A DNA stretch of 47,045 nt from Bacteroidales bacterium (GCA_024685285.1 JAIKVZ010000022.1:1-47045), one strand, 5' to 3'. Shown: positions 25,232-34,614, counted from the first letter of the stretch. A program made the numbers and translations. Notes: a model not told the origin generated them from the letters alone.

Positions 25232-25813
25232 TTAGCCTTTGTAGAAATGCATTTCGGTGAGGTACTGGTAGACGGGCTCGGTGAGCAGGTAGCGCACGTC
25301 GCGGCCCTGGCCGATGAGGGCGCGTATGTAGCTCGACGAGATGTCCATGGTGGGCGTGGGCACCATGGCGACGTTGGGGTGCGAGGCGAGGGGGCAGTTG
25401 CCGTAGCCAGGCCGCGGGTAGACCATGAGGCGGTAGTTGGCCAGGATGTGCTCGTAGTTGCGCCAACGATGGAACGAGGCCAGGTTGTCGGACCCCATAA
25501 TCAGGCAGAATTCGCGTCCCGGGTGCAACTCGGCCAGGCGTGCCAAAGTGAGTGAGGTGTACGACGGGATTGGCAAGTGCATCTCGATGTCGCAGACACG
25601 CAGGCGGTAGTTGTCGTCGGTAGCTCGGCGCACCATCTCCAACCGGTGGTGGTCAGCAAGGAGAGTTGAACGCTCCTTGAAAGGGTTTTGCGGTGACACA
25701 ACAAACCACACCTCATCCATACCGCCACACTCAAGCATAGTATTGGCAATAATCATATGACCCACATGAATGGGGTTGAATGAACCGAAAAACAGACCAG
25801 TGGACTTCGCCAT
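25232..25813 (-). CDS. nadD: Nicotinate-nucleotide adenylyltransferase
   Basis: 193 residues. GLFFGSFNPIHVGHMIIA holds the nucleotidyltransferase GxFxPxHxGH motif. VVSPQNPFK, LIMGSDNLASFHRW and the C-terminal ISSSYIRALIGQG block complete the NadD pattern. It adenylates nicotinate mononucleotide in NAD synthesis. It lies 19 bases after a secreted-protein gene on the same strand, probably one transcript. Confidence 0.97.
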   Translation of the reverse strand: MAKSTGLFFGSFNPIHVGHMIIANTMLECGGMDEVWFVVSPQNPFKERSTLLADHHRLEMVRRATDDNYRLRVCDIEMHLPIPSYTSLTLARLAELHPGREFCLIMGSDNLASFHRWRNYEHILANYRLMVYPRPGYGNCPLASHPNVAMVPTPTMDISSSYIRALIGQGRDVRYLLTEPVYQYLTEMHFYKG

Positions 25814-25832
25814 TGGGGTGATGTGAGGGCTA

Positions 25833-26429
25833 TTAATAATATTTGTATCCGGTCACGATCTGTACGTGACGCAACTTATTGCCCTTGAATGTGTATATTT
25901 CGGCAATCTCGCCGGCAGCCGAAACAATCTTTAGCACCGCTACATCGGCCGTGTAGGAACGCGGATAGCGTTTAAAGAAAACCTTAAACACATCGTCTTT
26001 GGACATACCGCAATGTATTCCGTTGTCAAGCACCACTTCTGGGTCGCTGATTTTGCCGGCCAGGAGCTCCACGCGTTTGGTCCAGATACTGTAGTACATA
26101 TCCAGGAAACTACCATCGAGGCGCTTCATAGTATTCACCGACACCGACATGGAATCGAAATAGGCCTTGTAGCCTACTTCGCGGTACCATTGTAACTGGT
26201 TGTCTGTGATATACTGTTCAATAGAGCTCCACTTGCCAACAGGGTACACAACATAGTCGGCCAATGTGTAGACTGTCATTGTGTCGGTATAGACCTTTAT
26301 GTCTTTGACTTGGTACTCGGGGCGGCTGTAGGTCATCATGCGCATAGCCTTGGCACGCGAACTCACCTCTTGGGCTCCCGCTACGGCGGTCACGGCCAGC
26401 AATGCCGCCAGCAATAATATTCTTTTCAT
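25833..26429 (-). CDS. Secreted protein of unknown function
   Basis: 198 residues from MKRILLLAALLAVTAVAGAQ, a clean signal peptide; an in-frame Met at 26456 would only add a polar extension. The mature protein contains DNGIHCGMSKDDVFKVFFKR and a C-terminal beta-rich part ending VQIVTGYKYY. The single exported cysteine is in the HCGMS segment. I do not recognise the family. It is divergent from the Omp28-like gene and probably cotranscribed with nadD. Confidence 0.82.
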   Translation of the reverse strand: MKRILLLAALLAVTAVAGAQEVSSRAKAMRMMTYSRPEYQVKDIKVYTDTMTVYTLADYVVYPVGKWSSIEQYITDNQLQWYREVGYKAYFDSMSVSVNTMKRLDGSFLDMYYSIWTKRVELLAGKISDPEVVLDNGIHCGMSKDDVFKVFFKRYPRSYTADVAVLKIVSAAGEIAEIYTFKGNKLRHVQIVTGYKYY

Positions 26430-26535
26430 TTTGGTTTGTTGCAACATTTCACCCATAATAACGCAAAAGCCGCCGAAATATTATAAAAAAAGTTATTTTT
26501 TTTCAAAAAAACAGTCAAAACTGAAAAAATGTTAG

Positions 26536-26543
26536 TATATTTG
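26536..26543 (+). promoter_or_regulatory. Putative -7 box for the Omp28-like gene
   Basis: TATATTTG matches TAnnTTTG. The spacing to the start codon is about 60 bases. No good -33 box is seen. Confidence 0.55.
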
Positions 26544-26603
26544 CACCGCTCAAAAAGGCAAAAACAGTATATCAAATATTAAAAATCAGCAATTTACAAA
26601 AAA

Positions 26604-28610
26604 ATGAAAAAAATCTTATCATTTGTAGCAGCAACCGTTGTCTGCATCGCCATGACTGCTCAGACGTTTGTTGACACCACCATCCAACTGCGCAACGCCG
26701 TCATCGAAGAGTTTACAGGTGTCCAATGCCAGTACTGCTCCGACGGCCATAAAATAGTGAACGAAATCATAGCCGCCAACCCTGGCCGCGTAGTGGCAAT
26801 CAATATCCATACAGGAGGCTATGCCACAATGTACACCACGCAGTACGGCGACGCCATAGCCAACCAGAGCGGTGTCAGCGGCTATCCCTCAGGCACCGTC
26901 AATCGCCATCGTTTTAGCGGCAGCAGCGCAACCGCCCTCAACCGTGGCGAGTTTGAGTCGTCCGCCAACATAATCATGTCTCAGAGCTCAGAGGTTAATG
27001 TAGCCGCCAAGGCCCATGTCAACCTGATTGCCCGCACCATCGAGATTGACGTCGAAGCCTACTATACCGGCAATTCAAGAAAAGACACCAACTACCTCAA
27101 CGTGGCTATAATACAGGATAATATCCTTGGTCCGCAGGTGGGTGCCGAGACTTGGTATCCCGAGATGATGGTTGGCTCACAATACCGCCACAACCATATG
27201 TTGCGCGACCTAATTACCGGCCAGTGGGGTGAGGCTATAGACACCACCACCGCAGGCACTTTCGTGTCGCGCCATTATTTCTACCAGATTCCTGAGAAAA
27301 TAAGCAACGTGGAAATGAAAGCCAAAGACCTGCGCGTCGTGGTCTTCATGTGCGAAAGCCACCAAGAGATACTTTCCGGCTGCGAGGCCAAGATGAGCTA
27401 TTATGGCCTTTACAGCGATCCGATGACTGTGAGCAGCGAAGACTGTGCCGTCGAGTTCATTCCCCAGTTCGTGATACACAACTCCACCAACGAGCGCGCC
27501 GCCGATGTCACAATCAACTACTCATACAGCGGCGAGGCCAACACCTACGTTTACCCCGACACCATAGCACCTTTCAGCACCGACACCATCAGCCTGCCCG
27601 CTTACGCTCCTGCCACAAACCCGCAGACCAACGCCTCCTATTATGTATCGGGTGCCATGGCCTCCTACATCCGCGTGCTCAACGCCACCGAGTATGACAC
27701 AACCATAGACAACACCTACCAAACCGACACTATACGCATTGACACCGCATATACATACGACACCGTTTTCCGTTGCATCGACACCCTCGGCGGCCATAGC
27801 GACACCACCCTCTACCACAGTCGCAGCAACCGCGAAATGCGCAACTACCGCAACCGCGTGAACGACCCGCGTTACATCTGCGACACCCTCAACGTCGACA
27901 CCACCATGTCTTTCACCTACTTCGACTCCACTTATATTATAGTTAGCGACACTACTATCGACACTTTCGACGTGCGACTCTATACCACCGGTAGCGCCGC
28001 TTCAAAAATTGGACTGATGAACGTCTATACCGTTCAGGGTCCGCTTGCAATGGACCTTATAGTCGATAAATACAGTACTGAGACATCGGTCGATTTCTAT
28101 CGCCAGCGCGACTGTTCAGTGCTCTTCGAAAGCGACACCATCCCCGACGATCTCAACCGTAACCCCATGCACGTCTATTATCACTTCGACCCCGACTCGG
28201 CCGGTCTATACATACTCAATGTGTATGACTCCTATGGCGATGGCAATGGAGGCTTCCGTCTCTATGCCGGCGACGGTAGCATTGTGCTGACCAACAACGG
28301 TAAGTTCGGTAATGTGGTTACATACTATCTCAACGTCACCAACAACGGCACCGGCCACATGGACGGCATCGAGACTGCTGCAGGCAACGCCAGTTTCTCG
28401 CTCTACCCCAACCCCGTGCGCAACGAACTCAGCATTGACTGTGCCGAGACCATCCGCAGCCTCGAGGTGATGGATGTTACCGGCCGTGTTGTCATCAGCC
28501 AGGCCACCGCCCAGCCCACCGTCAACACCACATCATTGCCCGCCGGCATATACATCATGCGCGTCATCACCGACGGCGGTGCCAGTGTGCAGAAATTCGT
28601 AAAAGAATAA
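26604..28610 (+). CDS. Omp28-related surface protein with thioredoxin-like motif and T9SS sorting domain
   Basis: 668 residues. After the signal peptide (cut near MTAQ), VIEEFTGVQCQYCSDGHKIV is the Omp28 thioredoxin-like start with a CxxC at Cys42/Cys45. HTGGYATMYTTQYGDAIANQ and SGYPSGTVNRH are further Omp28 blocks. Residues ~345-480 are rich in Asp/Thr (YDTT, DTIRIDT repeats) and look like an inserted low-complexity beta region. The C-terminal ~70 residues, starting SFSLYPNPVRNELSI and ending SVQKFVKE, are a type A T9SS sorting domain, so the protein should be exported across the outer membrane. The function of Omp28 proteins is not established. A long hairpin follows the gene. Confidence 0.92.
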   Translation: MKKILSFVAATVVCIAMTAQTFVDTTIQLRNAVIEEFTGVQCQYCSDGHKIVNEIIAANPGRVVAINIHTGGYATMYTTQYGDAIANQSGVSGYPSGTVNRHRFSGSSATALNRGEFESSANIIMSQSSEVNVAAKAHVNLIARTIEIDVEAYYTGNSRKDTNYLNVAIIQDNILGPQVGAETWYPEMMVGSQYRHNHMLRDLITGQWGEAIDTTTAGTFVSRHYFYQIPEKISNVEMKAKDLRVVVFMCESHQEILSGCEAKMSYYGLYSDPMTVSSEDCAVEFIPQFVIHNSTNERAADVTINYSYSGEANTYVYPDTIAPFSTDTISLPAYAPATNPQTNASYYVSGAMASYIRVLNATEYDTTIDNTYQTDTIRIDTAYTYDTVFRCIDTLGGHSDTTLYHSRSNREMRNYRNRVNDPRYICDTLNVDTTMSFTYFDSTYIIVSDTTIDTFDVRLYTTGSAASKIGLMNVYTVQGPLAMDLIVDKYSTETSVDFYRQRDCSVLFESDTIPDDLNRNPMHVYYHFDPDSAGLYILNVYDSYGDGNGGFRLYAGDGSIVLTNNGKFGNVVTYYLNVTNNGTGHMDGIETAAGNASFSLYPNPVRNELSIDCAETIRSLEVMDVTGRVVISQATAQPTVNTTSLPAGIYIMRVITDGGASVQKFVKE

Positions 28611-28626
28611 CAATCAGCCAAAATCA

Positions 28627-28674
28627 GAAAGTTGGGTTTCCAGGCTCGCAAAACAGTCCGGAAATCCAACTTTC
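28627..28674 (+). terminator. Long inverted repeat after the Omp28-like gene
   Basis: GAAAGTTGGGTTTCC and GGAAATCCAACTTTC form a 15-bp stem with one G-T pair and an 18-base loop. There is no clean T-tract. It lies between the Omp28-like stop and the Tex start and probably ends the first transcript. Confidence 0.6.
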
Positions 28675-28694
28675 GGTTCTCAACCCATAGCAAC

Positions 28695-30821
28695 GTGAAC
28701 TACGCCACAGCCATAGCCCAGCAACTCAACCTCGGCCCGCGCCAGGTGGAACAGACCATAGCCCTGCTCGAGTCGGGGGCCACCGTGCCATTCATAGCCC
28801 GCTACCGCAAAGAAGCCACCGGAGCCCTCAACGAGGTGCAGATTGCCGCCATACGCGACCTGCTGGCTCGGCTCAAGGAGGTTGACCGTCGCCGCGACAC
28901 AATAATAGAGAGCATTGCGCAACAGGGTAAACTCACCGACGAACTGCGCCGAACTCTCGAAGCCGCCGCCACTCTCACCGAGCTCGAGGACCTCTACCTC
29001 CCTTATCGCCCCAAGCGCAAGACACGTGCCAGCGTGGCCGCCGCCCGCGGCCTCACCCCGCTGGCCGACCTGCTGCTCACCCAAGCAGCCGGCAACGTGG
29101 AGCAATGGGCCGCCCCATTTGTCAATCCAGACGGCGAGGTGCCCGACATACAGAGCGCGCTCGACGGCGCACGCGATATCATTGCCGAGCGTGTGAGCGA
29201 GAACCCGCAGGCCCGCAACCGTGTACGTAACATCTATAACCGCACTGCACACCTCACTTCGCGTGTGGTCAAGGGCAAAGAAGAGGAGGCCGGAAAATAT
29301 GAGTCGTGGTTTGAGTGGGACGAGCCGGCTCGCCGGGCCCCCTCGCACCGCGTGCTGGCCATGCTGCGCGGCGCCGACGAAGGACTGTTGAGAGTCCACG
29401 CCCGCCCCGTTACCGACGACGAGGTTTTGCAGGTGCTTGAACGCCAGTTTGTGCGTGGCACCACACAGGCCGCCGCACAGGTGGCCGAGGCTGTGCGCGA
29501 TGCCTACAAACGCCTCATAGCGCCTTCAATAGAGAACGAACTTCTCGGTTCACTCAAGGAACACGCCGACCGCGAAGCCATACGTGTTTTTGCCGACAAC
29601 CTGCGTCAGCTGCTGCTGGCTCCGCCGCTGGGGCAAAAGCGTGTGCTGGCCATCGACCCGGGATTCCGCACGGGTTGCAAGGTGGTGTGTCTGGATGCGC
29701 AGGGAGCCCTGCTGCACAACGAGACCATATACCCCTTCACCTCGGTTCGCGAAGAGCGCGCCGCCGTGGCCAAACTCGAGGCTCTGGCCGAGGCGTTCCA
29801 CATCGAGGCCATTGCCATTGGCAACGGCACCGCCGGCCGCGAAACCGAAGAGGTGGTGCAACGCTGCCGTTTCAAGCAGAAATTGATAGCCGTGATGGTT
29901 AGCGAGGCAGGAGCTTCGGTATACAGTGCCAGCGATGTGGCACGTCGCGAGTTCCCGGACTACGACGTTACGGTGCGCGGCGCCGTATCGATAGGCCGTC
30001 GCCTCATGGACCCCTTGAGCGAGTTGGTCAAAATCGACCCCAAGAGCATTGGCGTGGGCCAGTACCAGCACGATGTGAACCAGACCCTGTTGGCCCAGAG
30101 TCTGGCCGACGTGGTGGAGAGCTGCGTCAACTCTGTGGGCGTGGAACTCAACACCGCTTCGCGCGAACTGCTAAGCTATGTGAGCGGCATAGGCCCCGCT
30201 TTGGCCGACAGCATTGTGGCCCACCGCAACAGCCACGGTGCCTTCGGCTCGCGCCAAGAGTTGCTCAAAGTCAAAGGCCTTGGAGCCCGCGCCTTTGAGC
30301 AGTGCGCCGGTTTTTTGCGAGTGCGTGGCTCGGCCAACCCCCTCGACCGCAGCGCAGTTCATCCCGAGCGCTACAGCCTTGTGGCCGCTATTGCCGCTTC
30401 GCTCGGCACCGACGTACCCTCACTAATGGCCAACGCCGAACTGCGCAAACAGATAGACATTGCCCGCTTTGTGAGTGCCGACTGTGGCCTGCCCACCCTG
30501 CAAGACATCATGCGCGAACTTGACAAGCCGGGACTCGACCCCAGGGCCAAGTTCGAGGTGTTCGAGTTCGACAAAAACGTGTCGCGCATCGAAGACCTGC
30601 GCGAAGGCATGGTGCTGCCGGGCATTGTTACAAACATCACAGCCTTCGGGGCCTTTGTGGATGTGGGTGTGCACCAAGACGGACTTGTGCACGTGAGCCA
30701 GATGGCCAACCGCCGCGTGGCCGACCCCGCCGAGGTGGTGCATCTGCACCAGCACGTGCAGGTCAAGGTGCTGAGTGTCGACCTGCGTCGCCACCGCATA
30801 AGCCTCACCATGAAGCTCTGA
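28695..30821 (+). CDS. tex: Tex-family RNA-binding protein with S1 domain
   Basis: 708 residues from a GTG at 28695 (NYATAIAQQLNLGPRQVEQT). An ATG at 28632 is in frame, but those 21 codons encode a basic stretch and contain a long hairpin, so I prefer the GTG. Blocks: VPFIARYRKEATGALNEVQI, ELEDLYLPYRPKRKTRA, the YqgF-like LAIDPGFRTGCKVVCLD, a helix-hairpin-helix region (ELLSYVSGIGPALADSIVAH) and a C-terminal S1 domain (GMVLPGIVTNITAFGAFVDV). Tex is a nucleic-acid-binding protein tied to transcription and RNA handling. Its 3' flank carries repeat copy E. Confidence 0.95.
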   Translation: MNYATAIAQQLNLGPRQVEQTIALLESGATVPFIARYRKEATGALNEVQIAAIRDLLARLKEVDRRRDTIIESIAQQGKLTDELRRTLEAAATLTELEDLYLPYRPKRKTRASVAAARGLTPLADLLLTQAAGNVEQWAAPFVNPDGEVPDIQSALDGARDIIAERVSENPQARNRVRNIYNRTAHLTSRVVKGKEEEAGKYESWFEWDEPARRAPSHRVLAMLRGADEGLLRVHARPVTDDEVLQVLERQFVRGTTQAAAQVAEAVRDAYKRLIAPSIENELLGSLKEHADREAIRVFADNLRQLLLAPPLGQKRVLAIDPGFRTGCKVVCLDAQGALLHNETIYPFTSVREERAAVAKLEALAEAFHIEAIAIGNGTAGRETEEVVQRCRFKQKLIAVMVSEAGASVYSASDVARREFPDYDVTVRGAVSIGRRLMDPLSELVKIDPKSIGVGQYQHDVNQTLLAQSLADVVESCVNSVGVELNTASRELLSYVSGIGPALADSIVAHRNSHGAFGSRQELLKVKGLGARAFEQCAGFLRVRGSANPLDRSAVHPERYSLVAAIAASLGTDVPSLMANAELRKQIDIARFVSADCGLPTLQDIMRELDKPGLDPRAKFEVFEFDKNVSRIEDLREGMVLPGIVTNITAFGAFVDVGVHQDGLVHVSQMANRRVADPAEVVHLHQHVQVKVLSVDLRRHRISLTMKL

Positions 30822-30871
30822 TAATCACGTTGATAAGGGTCTTTCATCGCTAAAAGTATCTATCGAGGCCA

Positions 30872-31010
30872 TAGAATCTATAGGGTCTATAGAACTTGAC
30901 CCGACCTCAACCCGACCTTAACCCGAACCTAACCTATATAACCCGCTAATTTCCAGCAGGTTATATAAATATCCATAAATGGTTGATTTTCAACAATTTG
31001 TTGTTTTGGG
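30872..31010 (-). repeat. G-rich composite repeat, copy E
   Basis: On the minus strand: a degenerate hairpin region (AACCTGCT/AGCGGGTT, 30943-30965, and ACAAATTGTTGAAAATCAACC near 30982-31002), linker TATATA, the G-rich tract GGTTAGGTTCGGGTTAAGG then TCGGGTTGAGGTCGGGTC (30898-30934), and CTATAGATTCTATGG (30870-30884), which is also seen in copy D. It lies between convergent tex and cdaA. Confidence 0.75.
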
Positions 31011-31023
31011 CACAAAAACGCGG

Positions 31024-31857
31024 TCAAGCGGTCTTGGCAGGCTTGCCGGGTTTGTCGGTCGAGGGTTTCATCTCGATGAGGTTTGCCTCTAAATACTGGC
31101 GCAATTGGGTGGGGCTCACCCCGTGGCTGATCTCGCCGCCTGCGGCGTAGCTTATGGCGCCGGTCTCTTCGCTCACCACCACGGCAATAACATCGAGTTG
31201 CTCGGTGACGCCGATGGCCGAGCGGTGACGCAGGCCGAGGCTGGGGTCGATGTCGGTGCGCGAGGTGACGGGCAGAATGCAGCGTGCCGCCAGCACGGTG
31301 CTGCCCTGCACAATAACGGCACCGTCGTGCAGCGGTGAGTTTTTGAAGAATAGGGTCTCGAGCAGCGGGGCCGATACGCGTGCGTCGATGCGCTCGCCGG
31401 TGGCCACAAGCTCCTCGACCTCGTTTTGGCGACGGAAGATGATGAGGGCTCCGGTTTTGGCTGCCGACATGTGCATACAGGCATGTATGTAGGGGTCGAG
31501 GGTCGAGCGGCTGTCGGCTTTGCCGGCGTCGCGGCGCCAGAAGGCTATGCGTCCCAGCAGGCCGCCGTCGAGCTGCGTCTTGGTGCCTATAAATAGCAGG
31601 AACTTACGTATCTCGGGCTGGAAGATAACCACCAGAGCAATCAGGCCCACGTTGACTACCGAGCCAAGTATGGCGCCGGTGAGCCTCATGCCCGAGAGCT
31701 TGGCCACCTGCCATGCCAGCACCAACACCAGCAGGGCCCAGAAGATGCGTAGCACGTTGGTTCCGCGCACAAGGCGGTAAATCTGGTAGGCGAAAATGGC
31801 CACCAGGATCACATCGATTACATCGACGAAGCGTATCTGGAGAATGTTGTTCAGCAT
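31024..31857 (-). CDS. cdaA: Diadenylate cyclase
   Basis: 277 residues: three N-terminal membrane spans (about 14-30, 36-52 and 62-80) followed by the DAC domain with DGA at 178-180 (SPLHDGAVIVQG) and RHRSA at 210-214. The enzyme joins two ATP to make the second messenger cyclic di-AMP. It follows folP by 6 bases; folP next to cdaA is a usual Bacteroidetes arrangement. The cytoplasmic tail after ~250 is short and variable. Confidence 0.97.
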   Translation of the reverse strand: MLNNILQIRFVDVIDVILVAIFAYQIYRLVRGTNVLRIFWALLVLVLAWQVAKLSGMRLTGAILGSVVNVGLIALVVIFQPEIRKFLLFIGTKTQLDGGLLGRIAFWRRDAGKADSRSTLDPYIHACMHMSAAKTGALIIFRRQNEVEELVATGERIDARVSAPLLETLFFKNSPLHDGAVIVQGSTVLAARCILPVTSRTDIDPSLGLRHRSAIGVTEQLDVIAVVVSEETGAISYAAGGEISHGVSPTQLRQYLEANLIEMKPSTDKPGKPAKTA

Positions 31858-31863
31858 AGTCGG

Positions 31864-32736
31864 TTATTGTGTTATGGTTGTGGATTCAAACAGAGCCGAG
31901 ACGAGTTTGATGGTCTCGACGGCGGGTTTGGGGTCGTGCACACGCAGTACGCGTGCACCGCGCAGCAGGGCCACTGCATCGAGGGCTATGGTGCCGTTCA
32001 AGGCATCGGCCGGCTGCACGCCGAGTGTTTTGTATATCATGCTTTTGCGGCTCAAGGCGGCTACCACGGGCTGGTCGAAGAGTGTGGTGAGCTCGTCGAG
32101 GCGGTTGAGCAGTTCGAAATTCTGCTGCACAGTCTTGGCAAAACCGAAGCCTGGGTCGAGCCACACATCGGCCACGCCGAGGCGGCATAACTCGTCGAGG
32201 CGCGACGAGAAGAACTTGACCAAGTCGGCCACAATGTCGTCGTAGTCGGTGAGGGTGTTCATGTTGCCGGGGTTGCCGCGCGAGTGCATAAGGATATAGG
32301 GCACTTGCAGTTCGGCCACGGTGGCAAACATTGCCTCATCGAGCCTTCCGCCGCCTATGTCGTTCACCATATTGGCTCCGGCCTCCACTGCGGCTCGCGC
32401 GGGGATGGCATAGCAGGTGTCGACCGAAATGACGGTCTCGGGCATTTCGGCACGCAGCAACTTCACTGCACCGGCAAGACGGGCGGCTTCTTCGGCCGGG
32501 GGCAGCAGAATTGCGCCTGGCCGCGACGACGAGGCGCCCACATCGATAATGTCGGCACCATCGGCCAACAGGTTGCGTGCCTGGGCCAGCATGGTCTCCG
32601 GCTCGGTGTAGCGGCCGCCGTCGTAGAACGAGTCGGGGGTGATGTTGAGTATGCCCATCACCGCCGGACGGTCAAAGGTCACTATTTTTTTTCCAACTCT
32701 GACGCTAAATTCAGAAAAATGTGTATCTTTGCTCAT
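31864..32736 (-). CDS. folP: Dihydropteroate synthase
   Basis: 290 residues. VMGILNITPDSFYDGGRY is the first DHPS signature, ADIIDVGASSSRPGA the second; MVNDIGGG, PYILMHSRGNPGNM and DPGFGFAKT follow. It condenses p-aminobenzoate with the pterin diphosphate in folate synthesis and is the classical sulfonamide target. It is divergent from the DUF1599 gene and followed by cdaA. Confidence 0.97.
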   Translation of the reverse strand: MSKDTHFSEFSVRVGKKIVTFDRPAVMGILNITPDSFYDGGRYTEPETMLAQARNLLADGADIIDVGASSSRPGAILLPPAEEAARLAGAVKLLRAEMPETVISVDTCYAIPARAAVEAGANMVNDIGGGRLDEAMFATVAELQVPYILMHSRGNPGNMNTLTDYDDIVADLVKFFSSRLDELCRLGVADVWLDPGFGFAKTVQQNFELLNRLDELTTLFDQPVVAALSRKSMIYKTLGVQPADALNGTIALDAVALLRGARVLRVHDPKPAVETIKLVSALFESTTITQ

Positions 32737-32867
32737 CGTATAATAATAACGGCAAAAAACGTTTTTTGTTGTGTATGAGAGAATAAAAATTGAAAACTGA
32801 AAAATAAAAACCGAAAAATCAGGCAGATTTCATCCTCAGCACTTCAAAATTAGCCGACCGAAGAACA

Positions 32868-33416
32868 ATGAACACCGAATTGACCCAAAAAGAGTTTGCC
32901 CAAGAAGTGGCAGCCTGCCGCGAAGTGTTTGCCCGGAAAACCTCCGACTACGGCACCTCGTGGAGGGTGCTGCGGCTACCCTCGCTAACCGACCAGATAC
33001 TCATCAAAGCCAACCGCATACGTAGTATAGAGGAGAGCGGTGAGAACCGCGTGGGCGAAGACATCCGGGCCGAGTTTGTGGCCATGGTAAACTATGCCGT
33101 CATGGCCCTCATACAGTGCCAACTCGGTACCGGCGAGCCGCAGGAGATAGCCTCCGACGAGGCTTTGCGCCTCTACGACAAGCATATAGGCCAGGCTATA
33201 GCACTGATGCTCGACAAAAACCACGACTACGGCGAAGCCTGGCGCATGATGCGTGTCAGCTCCATGGTCGACCTCATACTCATGAAGTTGCGCCGCATCA
33301 AGCAGATAGAAGACAACAACGGCCTCACTATAGCTTCGGAGGGGGTCGAGGGCGGCTATACCGACATTATCAACTACTCTCTCTTCTGTCTTATACGACT
33401 GACCGAAGGAAAATGA
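32868..33416 (+). CDS. DUF1599 family protein with two repeated halves
   Basis: 182 residues with an internal duplication. Residues ~18-84 (REVFARKTSDYGTSWRVLR, then QILIKANRIRSIEE) and ~105-175 (ALMLDKNHDYGEAWRMMR, then LILMKLRRIKQIED) align well with each other. This is the usual form of DUF1599, sometimes called nucleotide modification associated domain 1. The biochemical role is not established; the helical pattern with paired D-Y-G is constant. It is the first gene of the long plus-strand run and a regular neighbour of folP in Bacteroidetes. Confidence 0.92.
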   Translation: MNTELTQKEFAQEVAACREVFARKTSDYGTSWRVLRLPSLTDQILIKANRIRSIEESGENRVGEDIRAEFVAMVNYAVMALIQCQLGTGEPQEIASDEALRLYDKHIGQAIALMLDKNHDYGEAWRMMRVSSMVDLILMKLRRIKQIEDNNGLTIASEGVEGGYTDIINYSLFCLIRLTEGK

Positions 33417-33449
33417 TTTTATACAGACCGTAAAAAACCGATAATCCGT

Positions 33450-34607
33450 ATGTTGAAAGAAACAAAATGCAATTTGACCATCGCCACCGTATGCCGCTGG
33501 ATAGTGGGAATAGTGTTCCTGTTCTCGTCGTTCACCAAGGGCGTAGACCCCATCGGCACAGCCTATAAGATACAAGAGTACATGACCGCGTGGACCATTG
33601 GCAGCCTCTCTTTCGAATGGGCACTGCCTTTGGCCGACATCATGGCGGTGACCCTTATCACAGTCGAGTTTGTGATTGGCGTGCTATTGATTACCGGCGC
33701 CTTCCGTCGTCTCTCGGCGTGGTTGCTGGTGTTGATGATGCTCTTCTTTACCGCCACAACCCTTATCGATGCCATCACCAACAAGGTGACTGACTGCGGC
33801 TGCTTTGGCGATGCCGTAAAGCTAACCAACTGGCAAACCTTTTGGAAAAACGTGGCTCTTGACGTCCCTACCGTGTGGATATTCCTTACGCGCAATATGC
33901 GCCTCAAACGCCGCTTTGAGCGCGATGCCACCATTACCATTTTCGCCATTGCGGCCATGGTCCTCTTCCAACTTTACAACATAAGCAATGAACCTTGTAT
34001 CGATTTTCGCCCGTGGAAGAAAGGCAATGTTATGATGTCGAAACAGGACGGTGCTGAAATCAAGACCTATTTCACATATCGCAACACAGCCACAGGACAG
34101 ACTCGGGACATTGAGTCGGCACAACTCATGGAACTTATGGCCGATCCCGAATGGGCCAACCAATGGGAGTGGCAGGCCAGCCACGTAATTGACCCATACG
34201 AAATCTTAGCCCCGGGCTTCTCTATGCTCGATACCGATGGTGAGGACCATTCCCGTGAGATAATCGGTAGCGATGGGCTCTTGATTATCACCACCATACA
34301 TCACCTCGACAAAGTGAGCGAGCGTGGTCTGCACGCCATACAGAACATTGCCACTGTGTCCTCTGAAAACGGCATACGCATGGTTCTGCTAACCTCGGCC
34401 CTGCCCGAAGAGGTACAGGCATTCCTATACAACAACAATATGGGCGAGGTTGAGTTTTACCTTGCCGACGACAAGGCCATAGAGACCATGTTGCGCTCAA
34501 ATCCGGGCTTTGTGATGATGGAAGACGCCACCGTGCTTGGCAAGTGGCACTATCGCAACGTTTCCAAGTTAACCGACTACATAAACGACCTATCTATCAA
34601 TAATTAA
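33450..34607 (+). CDS. DoxX/MauE-like membrane protein (BT_3928-type)
   Basis: 385 residues. The first ~170 form four membrane helices of the DoxX/MauE type, with DCGCFGDAV, a cysteine motif also seen in MauE-like proteins, after the third helix. The remaining ~200 residues, after one more span, form a soluble region ending in a possible thioredoxin-like fold (GSDGLLIITTIHHLDKVSER and EDATVLGKWH). This suggests a redox role at the membrane, but function is unknown. The neighbours DUF1599 and DUF4293 are its regular partners in Bacteroidetes. Confidence 0.85.
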   Translation: MLKETKCNLTIATVCRWIVGIVFLFSSFTKGVDPIGTAYKIQEYMTAWTIGSLSFEWALPLADIMAVTLITVEFVIGVLLITGAFRRLSAWLLVLMMLFFTATTLIDAITNKVTDCGCFGDAVKLTNWQTFWKNVALDVPTVWIFLTRNMRLKRRFERDATITIFAIAAMVLFQLYNISNEPCIDFRPWKKGNVMMSKQDGAEIKTYFTYRNTATGQTRDIESAQLMELMADPEWANQWEWQASHVIDPYEILAPGFSMLDTDGEDHSREIIGSDGLLIITTIHHLDKVSERGLHAIQNIATVSSENGIRMVLLTSALPEEVQAFLYNNNMGEVEFYLADDKAIETMLRSNPGFVMMEDATVLGKWHYRNVSKLTDYINDLSINN

Positions 34608-34614
34608 AACCAGT

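Noticed and set aside
32724-32731. TATCTTTG on the plus strand, a possible promoter for the DUF1599 gene
   Set aside because: It is the complement of the first folP codons (SKD), has no TTTG upstream and would leave a leader of about 130 bases; too weak to list.
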